From Stephanodiscus triporus (Eukaryota > Bacillariophyta > Thalassiosirophyceae > Thalassiosirales > Thalassiosiraceae), in NCBI GenBank assembly GCA_036939755.1, contig JALLAZ010000074.1, positions 1 to 25,614 on the forward strand: DNA of 25,614 bases. The letters are read 5' to 3'. The notes beneath the pieces are model-generated. The model was not told where the DNA came from. It saw only the letters and a program-made list of their open reading frames with translations, and searched no databases. Position numbers and translations under genes: made by a program. The stretch's first letter is position 1; each line of letters opens with the position of its first letter. Positions 19,070 to 25,614 of this stretch are shown here, in pieces.

Positions 19070-20382
19070 ATGTCGGCATCATTGTACAAGGTATGTACAA
19101 GCACCACAACACATCCACGCTTGTCATTCTAGATCACCTGTGGCTCTCTTCCAATACAAACACACCCCCTTCCTTCCCAACATTATCAACAGAATATCGC
19201 AATAATTTAGTGCGAACCCCCACCCTTTAGTTCTCTATCGGACTGCGGCAACCATTTTCATTGGGTCGGCCTCGTCGTTGGTCTACCATACCCCAACACA
19301 AGTCAAGAACAGGACACATAAAATACCCATCTCACTATTTAGAATAACAAAATTCCTAAATACAACGAAGAACTCCCATCCTCCAAACTCCCCCCCCCCC
19401 CCCCCCCAAAAAAAAAAAAACAATTCCTCATTAAAGAAGACCAGCAACACTAAATTTCGTCCACAATGCCTACTCCCCCCCCACGCAACTCAAAGGTGCC
19501 ACAACTGCACCTCCAAGCTTAACATCGACACCCACTATTGCCTCTTCGTCAACGACACCAACCATCCCATCTTACGGCCCTCCGCCTCCTCCACCCCAGC
19601 CGCCACCAGCCCCTAACATTCCCCCCTCCTTCAGGGTATCCGACACTCACTTCGTATCCAGCACCGCACTTCAACTGAAGGGCAGGGGCGGGTCATTCAA
19701 GAGCGGTCCGAAGTTTGTTGTCGCGGGCGCCGAAGCCGATATGAATGAAATGGTCAAACAACTCAGCAAATATTCCAATGACAAAAATAGAGTTGAACCC
19801 ATGCAGTCCATGTCAGAAGATAGCGGTAGCGTCAACATGATGGATGTTGGATTAGATCTGAAGCGACCCAGTTTTCTCCTGGATTCGAGTTTTTCAAGTC
19901 GATTGAGTGTGGATAGCATGACGAGCATGAGTGATGATGATGATGGATTTCATCCATGGGGTGTAATGCCTTCGTTGTTGTTGACATCGGGGCCCAATCC
20001 TCATTCTAGTCGCGGATCGAACAATGTTGGGGCCTTGAAAACGAGCTCTTGGTCATCCAACCGCAGAGATCCCAGAGAGAAGAACCTCCGATCTACCCGC
20101 CACTGCTCTATCAACGACTCCCATCAGAAGAAACCATCAAATAATAGTCAGGAACTGGTCCTAATGGAAAGCAACGATATCTTCACCCAAATCATTCAAA
20201 GCTCACCACCACCTCCAGCCCCCAATATCCCGAAAAACTCCGCATTTTTTCTTTTTTTTACTCACAGGGGGTGGCAGAGGTCTCCATCGCCCAGAAGCCG
20301 GCTCACAGGAGGCAAGCACCCGAAGGCAACTGCCGCAAACAAGCATTTGCTATTGAGACACCACTTAGAGACGGGCGTGTGA
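19070..20382 (+). CDS. Pro/Ser-rich hypothetical protein, exon structure unresolved
   Basis: An ATG in good context (aacaccaccATG, 19070) starts a 7-codon exon, MSASLYK, followed by a textbook donor gtatgt at 19091. The main open frame runs from 19435 (after an in-frame TAA at 19432) to a stop at 20380-20382, about 315 codons. It includes LKGATTAPPSLTSTPTI, a proline tract, APNIPPSFRVSDTHFVSSTA and then MNEMVKQLSKYSNDKNRVEP and SVDSMTSMSDDDDGFHPWG. The region between holds a C18 run followed by A13 (19390-19420), so sequencing slippage may hide the true frame. No acceptor joins MSASLYK to this frame in phase 0. The PPPAPNIP segment occurs twice (near 19597-19626 and 20208-20234). A T-rich tract ending cacag near 20269 may be a second intron acceptor. 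Function unknown. Confidence 0.4.
19390..19420. repeat. C18-A13 homopolymer pair
   Basis: Eighteen C are followed directly by thirteen A. Such tracts are prone to length errors in sequencing and slippage in replication. This one lies where the frame of the Pro/Ser-rich gene cannot be joined. Confidence 0.9.
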
Positions 20383-20393
20383 AACACTACTTA

Positions 20394-20487
20394 GTTAAAT
20401 CAGAGCAGATAGGGCTTTAAATAGTCATGTTTCCAAAACTCAAGCCTGTTAAATCAGTGCACATGGGCTTAAATGTCTATGATTCCG
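20394..20487. repeat. Diverged direct tandem duplication, period 54 bp
   Basis: The stretch gttaaatcagagcag at 20394 and gttaaatcagtgcac at 20448 begin two copies of about 40 bp with small indels (gggctttaaatagtcatg versus gggcttaaatgtctatg). It lies just after the stop of the Pro/Ser-rich gene. Confidence 0.6.
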
Positions 20488-21891
20488 AGATAAAAGATAA
20501 ATAATCATCTCGATGGAGAGTAGCCCTCTCATGCGGTTCCGACTGCGATGCTGTTTGGTGTACAAGCCCTCGGCATATAAAGACTCCTACAATGGTAACC
20601 AAATGTCTAGGTAGAAAATAACATATTACCTAATTCCTTGAGTTGTTCTGTTCTGTTCTGATGAATGTTGATGGATAGATCTTCATGCTGCAGATGTCCT
20701 TCTGGATCCTTTTTATGATATACTCTCTGTACGAGCAAGCCTACTTATTAATCGTGGAAAATGCACGCTGCTTCCGGAACATCGAAAAGCCCACTCCTTG
20801 GCCAAACCAAGGAGAATGTGTGGGCTTGAAACTACTGCCATGCACACCTACCTCCTCTTCTCTTGATAATTTTTATCATATTGGTGCTGTTCTCCATTGC
20901 CACTGCTGTCAACCTCTAGTAGCCCTATATTTTGCCGCTGCTATTTTTGCCCCCATCACCACGCGCCGCCATTGCCATTGTCGCTGCCGCCCCTGCCATT
21001 GTTGCTGCTGCCCCTGCCATCACTGCCAAAATCACTGCCACCATTACGATCTGCCTTTATTCTTTAGGATAGAGTCTGCAGCAAAAAGGAACCGGCATCA
21101 AACCAACACCAAACCCTCCAAGCTGATACGATTGTGGATAGGCATTATTCATCCCTCAAACCAGGGCCAAGACCATTGCCATTGGAGGAGTTACAGTAGG
21201 ATCCATTGTAACTCTATATGTTGATTGCAGTTGTGGTTGAAGTCAATGAAATCCCCATTATCATTGCATGTTCATCATCTGGCATCAGAACCAGAACTAA
21301 TGAACTTCCTTCACAAGAAAACATGGTGGATTCCTTCAGATCAGTACAAGCTTATCAGAAATAATGTGCACATGACAATCAGGCAATGATGATTTCAATG
21401 TTTTGTCCAAGACCTGCCCGGTAACAGCAAAGCTGCTAGGGGAGGGTCATGGGATGATCATAACTGGCATGATATTTACCTTTAATCCGTCTATCTTCTT
21501 ATCAATCTTGTTGACGATTCTGTCAAAAAGAATACTCTAGTTAATACAAATACAAAGCCTCAGCTTTGACAATGTTTGTTTAACAAACTGATCAGTGTAA
21601 CACCCCAAACTAATGACACATGGAGAAAACTGACAGTCACAGCTTTCCTACGATATAGGGGTCTGGGGGTCGCGGACAGAGTCTTCCTAAGTAAAAATGC
21701 ATCCATTTGCAGCCAAGTAGATCATAGAGTTTCTCTCAATTTTGAGGTGCACACCAAATAGATGGCCTCTCTAAAAACAAGGCCATTGACAGACATTCCT
21801 ACATAGGACTATGGTAAAATCACCTCGATTTGGATAAAAAAACACATCCCCAACATGGCTTCCACCGACAACGATAGTGGCATCCCATCTT
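20488..21891. other. Gene-poor spacer with low-complexity sequence
   Basis: No gene is supported over 1.4 kb. The open frame at 20685-21224 is driven by a repeated ccattg/ctgctg-type tract at about 20890-21050 that reads as alternating His and Cys; I regard it as low-complexity, not a zinc-binding protein. The rest is AT-rich with no recognisable transposon protein. It may be decayed mobile DNA, but nothing proves it. Confidence 0.35.
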
Positions 21892-22050
21892 TACCTAGCT
21901 TCCGCCTAGCTAATTGCATGTCAGATGTCCCACAACCCCAAAACCACCCCAAAACCAACCACTGTCTGACCTCATTTCTTTGTCAATAATTGTTGGATGG
22001 GGACATTTGAACTACTACCCATCCTGTACGCATGCAAGATCGGAATACGC
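21892..22050. mobile_element. MITE-like dispersed repeat, copy B (inverted relative to copy A)
   Basis: This is the reverse complement of copy A at 8871-9029. It begins tacctagcttccgcctagct, continues with tcagatgtcccacaac, aaaccacccc/aaccaaccactgtctgacc and gatggggacatttgaac, and ends with cccatcctgt and gatcgga. Scattered substitutions and small indels show that the two copies are not recent. Similarity fades after about 22050. There is no coding capacity. Confidence 0.6.
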
Positions 22051-22685
22051 ATGAGCCATATGAATGAGTGGCTTGGTGCCTGTTGAGGCATCGGAAACCA
22101 TGGTGGAGTTGTGTTTGTGGGCCATCTATCATACTTTTACATAGTAAATTAGCAATATATTGTGATTCCATTTGTACAAAGTACATATGTACATACGAGC
22201 AGAACTCATATTTTTGCGAAAACCAAAAACAACTTCCGGGCATATTCTTTTTGACAGAACCATCAAAAGCTCTGAGGTGATAAGGACATAGAATAGATGG
22301 TGAAAAAATTAGCCTTGATAACGATGAAAGGCAATGGATTGTCATTTGCATTTGGCAATCCAAAAAAGCAATTACTAATTTGACCCGCCGCAGCAAGGAG
22401 GCTAGTGTTCCTGTGCAGAAGAAAAGAAATCTGGCTGTAATGAATGTGTGGTTTTCACGCCTATGAGAATTTCTGGTCAATTTCTGTGTGTCAGAGAGAC
22501 GATCAAGATCAAAATGATGATGACGAGATGACAAAGACGAGATAATGACAACCTCATATTTTATCTCCTTAATAGTTTCCTCCTTATGGCCAACCCTCAT
22601 CATGGCTGTTCAATGCTAGCTCAATCCTACAAATAAAGTCATAATGCAGTGTTGCGGGCGAAAATGGATTGACGCAATAAAGCTC
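22051..22685. other. Spacer between repeat copy B and the cyclophilin stop
   Basis: It contains the 3' flank of the cyclophilin gene at its right end. A minus-strand open frame here (22603-21983) runs into repeat copy B and has no family features, so it is not called. No RNA gene or further repeat is evident. Confidence 0.35.
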
Positions 22686-24016
22686 CTACACACTCTTCTC
22701 AGCATGTTTGCTCTTTCTCCTTCGAGCAAAAAGTTGCACGAGAATCACAATTACAGAAATCAAAGCAAGTATCTTCATTACGGAGGACCCATTCCCTAGC
22801 ACCGCACCACCATCTCTCATGTTTTTTGGATGAATTGGGTCACCTCTCATCACACGACGATCTTCTGCTGATTTCACCCGATTTGATAAATCCTCTGGTA
22901 TCCCTTCTTGCAAGTCATCTGCTGAATCACCACTTCCAGATGGAAAGTCATCAACCGAGTCTTCTACTGCTTGAATGTTTTCGTCTGGGATCTCTTCGGA
23001 ACCTTTTTTCTCCTCAATATTTTGTGAAGAATCTATCCTACTAACGCTGCATGTCTCAAACTTATCCAACAATGGAAAATTCTGGGGGAGAACGGGTAAG
23101 AAAAAGGAGAAGCTGAGAGCAAAGGGACACATCGGGATGTCAAAGGGAGGAAATCGCCCATTGTGAATTCGCAAAAAGATGCGGCAAAAACAATGCCAAT
23201 GATATTGTGGTGCCGCCACGCCCAGCACAAATCGCATGTAGCATGCAGCGTCTATCTTCACCCGAGCGGGAGTCCACTCAAGGCGGGTCGTACATCTCAA
23301 CTCGAACTCGACGTTGCACCGCATGCCCCCACACCCCCACCTCATTTTCCTTGCCGAAAAAGAAACAAAAACACGACGTCCTCCTCCCCCCCAGCCGAGC
23401 AGAAGGACCCACGCCAGACATCGATGAGCGCCAACCATCCTGGACCAACGACATATATTCGCGAGACGTCGTCGATGGACTTTTGTGAACTCACTTCCTC
23501 GACATAACTCGAGCCCTGATTGCGGATGGGACCCTGCTCAGGTCCCTTGCCCCACGGTGGCATGTCACCGTACGAATACAACTTTCTCACGTTTTCCATT
23601 CCATCCACAACCTCGCCGAAGGGGGTTTCCCACGGCGAATTCCCCAACCCCCCCGCTCCCTCGTAAGCAATGAACAGCTGACTGGTGCGACTGTTCGGTC
23701 CGCTGCCGGCGAAGCTAATCATACCCTCGCGAAAAGGCATCAGATCCTCGCGCTTCGGATCGTCCGGTATCGTCGACTGCGCGAGGCGTTTCAGTTCCAC
23801 GTCGGTCGTGTAGGAAATGCCAAATTGCACCAAGAAATGCGGGACGACGCGAAAGAAATGGCTGTGGTCGTAATATCCTCGTTCGAAGAGCGATTTCGCG
23901 CGAGCGTAGCCCTGAGGCGACCATTCACGATGCAAGACCATGGTGATGGGTCCGGCGGAAGTGGTGCATTGCACGACCGTGTCCTCCTGAGCTCCAACGC
24001 CAACGTCTTTCTTCAT
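22686..24016 (-). CDS. Cyclophilin-type peptidyl-prolyl isomerase with C-terminal membrane anchor (2 exons)
   Basis: Exons on the minus strand are 24016-23495 and 23081-22686. The intron is 413 bp, phase 0 (gtcgaggaa|gtgagt ... ctcccccag|aatttt), giving YVEE-NFPLLDKFETC. The protein is 305 residues. The cyclophilin domain covers about 14-185: VQCTTSAGPITMVLH, HFFRVVPHFLVQFG with the catalytic-type Arg-56, Phe-61 and Gln-64, then MISFAGSGPNSRTSQLFIAY and PWETPFGEVVDGMENV. This subfamily has the LGNSPWETPFGEV form of the substrate-loop region. There is no N-terminal signal. After an acidic Ser/Glu/Asp-rich linker (about 188-270), residues 275-293 (VMKILALISVIVILVQLFA) form a membrane helix followed by ARRRKSK. 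This suggests a tail-anchored enzyme facing the cytosol, on ER or another membrane. The location is inferred from topology only. Confidence 0.85.
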
Positions 24017-24246
24017 TCTTCAAGTGGCGGGGAAAATATATATTTAACGGCTGCGCAGAGGTTGATGAGGCGCCGCCATCGATGGGCTGTCCGGATTTAG
24101 TTATATCCTGTTAACTTTTGCTCCTTGCCTCTTTTCATAGTACCAACACGCGTCGATAGTCATAAACTCGCTCCTCGTACTTACTCTAGGTAGTTAGGTC
24201 TAAATTAATCAAGTATGAAGTCTACGTAGGAATTAAAAAAAAATTT
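24017..24246. promoter_or_regulatory. 5' flank of the cyclophilin gene
   Basis: It contains a run like tatatatttaa at about 24038-24048, some 25 bp upstream of the cyclophilin ATG on the minus strand, which could be a TATA-like element or part of the 5' UTR. The remainder is AT-rich. The promoter assignment is inferred from position. Confidence 0.3.
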
Positions 24247-24656
24247 CGGGGACGTGACCCCCCACGCAGCAACACAACCATCACAACAATGGCCGCCGCC
24301 GGCGGAAAGGTCCCCTAGAGCCTCTTAGGATGCCCTAGGTCCCGCTCCAACGCGTCATATTGACCGAGGACGATCCCCCGAGCAAGCTGATAAGTTTTTG
24401 TGGGGGATTGATAGGGCGTATGCCCCTCAAAATGCTCCGATGTTGTGGGGGTGCATCATCGTGGGAAAAAGGAGCGTTTGAGGGGCATACACCCTATCAA
24501 CCCCAACCCTAAGCACATTCACTTGCTCGGGGGTTGTCCCCAATCAATCCAACACGTCAGAGTGCAAGATTGGCTCTTGAGTGGGACTCTAGGGGCCCAT
24601 CTCCGCCAGCGGCGATCATGGTCGGGTTGGTTGTTGGGTGTAGTGCGTGTCCCCGG
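24247..24656. mobile_element. Fold-back (MITE-like) element with ~190-bp inverted arms
   Basis: The left arm 24247-24438 and right arm 24471-24656 are reverse complements along almost their whole length, with a loop of about 32 nt. The inner parts are closest: gatagggcgtatgcccctca on the left against tgaggggcatacaccctatc on the right, and cccccgagcaag against cttgctcggggg. Outer blocks also match in order: tcccctagag with ctctagggg, ggccgccgccgg with ccgccagcggcg, cggggacgtg with cgtgtccccg. The outer arms are more diverged. There is no open reading frame of substance. This is typical of a fold-back MITE and would form a long hairpin if transcribed. Confidence 0.7.
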
Positions 24657-25614
24657 ACCGGTGTTGACCGGAACCCTGGAGTATCACATATCATTGGAAT
24701 CATCTTGTAAATAGGAAATTGAATGTCATCTTTGAATCAGTGGAGTATGTAGAAATAGATTGAGAATCGATCGTACGTAGGGTATTCCCTTTCTTGTGAT
24801 CCATATGGCCACGTGAGGATATCGCCGCGTGTTATGGTAGTCGCAAGATTTCAGTTGGCAGACAGACCACATCAGAATTGAAAACCAATGAATTTCCAAG
24901 AAAGAATGGAGACCGTGTTCCCAGCAAAGGCAAAAAATCAACCGCCTAGATCCAGTTTGCTTTACAAAAAAGGAATAGAGTATGTTTTAGAGAGGTACCA
25001 TAGAGTCTTTAATTCCTATCCTATGTAGCTAATAACGTACAATTTGCTAATCAGAACTCTTTTGGGATGGCACCACCACTCACATGCTGTGCACCGCCAC
25101 TTGCATGTTGTGCTTGCAACATGGTAAAATTTCCGACAAAAGAGGGTGAGAATGGCCTCCATCGACGAGTTCATTCTTTGAATGCTCGTGCATGTAGTGG
25201 GCTCAATCGGCGCTGAATACCCTACCCCTACGCTATTAATTAGGCCGATTAGATGCAAGATCAAAAAAAGAAGTGCAATGATCTTTTCGATAATAGATAC
25301 ACAACAATCAGCCGCAGTCAATAACACATAATTTATAATATTCTCGTCTCAACGATGTGGCTGTGAGTGCCTTGATGGTTGTAGGGGGTCACCAGCCCTC
25401 CGGAGGAAGCAGTCAACAGTCTCAATTAACACATACAACAATCAACTTAGTAGTAGGACGGCGGGGGTGGTAATAGCTTGGCGTTTGTTGAGCAGCGCAT
25501 GGGCGCGTTGACAATACGCCATGGCACCATGCATTACCAAGCTATTCCCAACGAGGACGCCAATGATGAAGGTGCCACCATTACATTACAACTTAAGAAA
25601 TTAGGTAACTGTTT
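24657..25614. other. Gene-free right end of the window
   Basis: No coding region is supported; the short minus-strand open frames at 24941-24726 and 25327-25016 show no family features. A small hairpin is present at 25472-25546. The rest is AT-rich and unremarkable. Confidence 0.35.
25472..25546. repeat. Nested inverted repeat
   Basis: The outer arms aatagcttgg (25472-25481) and ccaagctatt (25537-25546) are perfect reverse complements. Inside, ggcgtttgtt (25480-25489) pairs with acaatacgcc (25511-25520) at 9 of 10 positions. It may be another small fold-back element or its end, reaching towards the window edge. Confidence 0.5.

Noticed and set aside
20685..21224. 179-codon frame with many His and Cys residues, at first sight zinc-binding
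   Set aside because: The His/Cys pattern comes from a ccattg/ctgctg low-complexity tract; there is no regular CxxC or HxxxH spacing and no conserved flanks.
21983..22603. 206-codon minus-strand frame
   Set aside because: Its end lies within repeat copy B and its composition is like non-coding DNA.
1..25614. tRNA, rRNA, snRNA genes, CRISPR arrays or a biosynthetic/defence cluster
   Set aside because: I scanned by eye and saw no tRNA-like cloverleaf, conserved RNA core or regularly spaced repeats. The genes are unrelated single-copy-type eukaryotic genes.

Overview
This window looks like nuclear DNA from a photosynthetic stramenopile, most likely a diatom. The genes are split by short GT-AG introns of about 87 to 413 bp. 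A glutamate synthase precursor carries the ASAF-type signal/transit junction typical of diatom plastid proteins. The coding sequence is rich in Asp, Ser and Thr homopolymers. There are no operons, Shine-Dalgarno sites or other bacterial features. The assignment is inferred from these traits and not from a database match.

Layout. Positions 1-628 hold the end of a decayed mobile element: nested inverted repeats, then a reverse-strand GIY-YIG-like endonuclease fragment of the kind found in Penelope-like retroelements. Next on the plus strand come a two-exon sulfotransferase with a cysteine-rich C-terminal extension (1051-3439), weak exon-like fragments near 3731-3996, and a 1261-residue low-complexity protein with one intron (4617-8581). 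After a repeat-bearing spacer with a MITE-like copy (8787-9029) and a hairpin (9270-9334) comes plastid glutamate synthase (9879-15031, two exons). It is followed on the minus strand by an atypical SDR/NAD(P)-binding protein (16410-15451), a CDIN1/TPD-family nuclease homologue (17611-16886) and a three-exon Nudix hydrolase (18831-17739). The Nudix gene is divergent from a poorly resolved Pro/Ser-rich gene (about 19070-20382). A 2.3-kb gene-poor spacer contains a second, inverted copy of the 8.9-kb repeat. A tail-anchored cyclophilin (24016-22686, two exons) follows, and the last 1.6 kb is gene-free with a fold-back element of about 410 bp (24247-24656).

Gene relations. These look like independent eukaryotic genes, not one pathway. 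Glutamate synthase is the clearest metabolic gene (plastid ammonium assimilation). Several proteins appear to enter the secretory system: the sulfotransferase has a signal anchor, and the Nudix and SDR proteins have N-terminal signal-like segments. Exon joins were derived by matching splice sites, phase and family motifs. Five genes gave consistent joins: sulfotransferase, low-complexity protein, glutamate synthase, Nudix and cyclophilin. The SDR intron is probable. The gene at 19.1-20.4 kb could not be joined cleanly.

The GC-rich 5' parts of several genes give long antisense open frames, which I treat as shadows. I saw no clearly novel multi-gene system. The best leads are the interrupted and substituted Nudix box, the sulfotransferase fusion, the CDIN1-like nuclease, the inverted repeat pair and the fold-back element.
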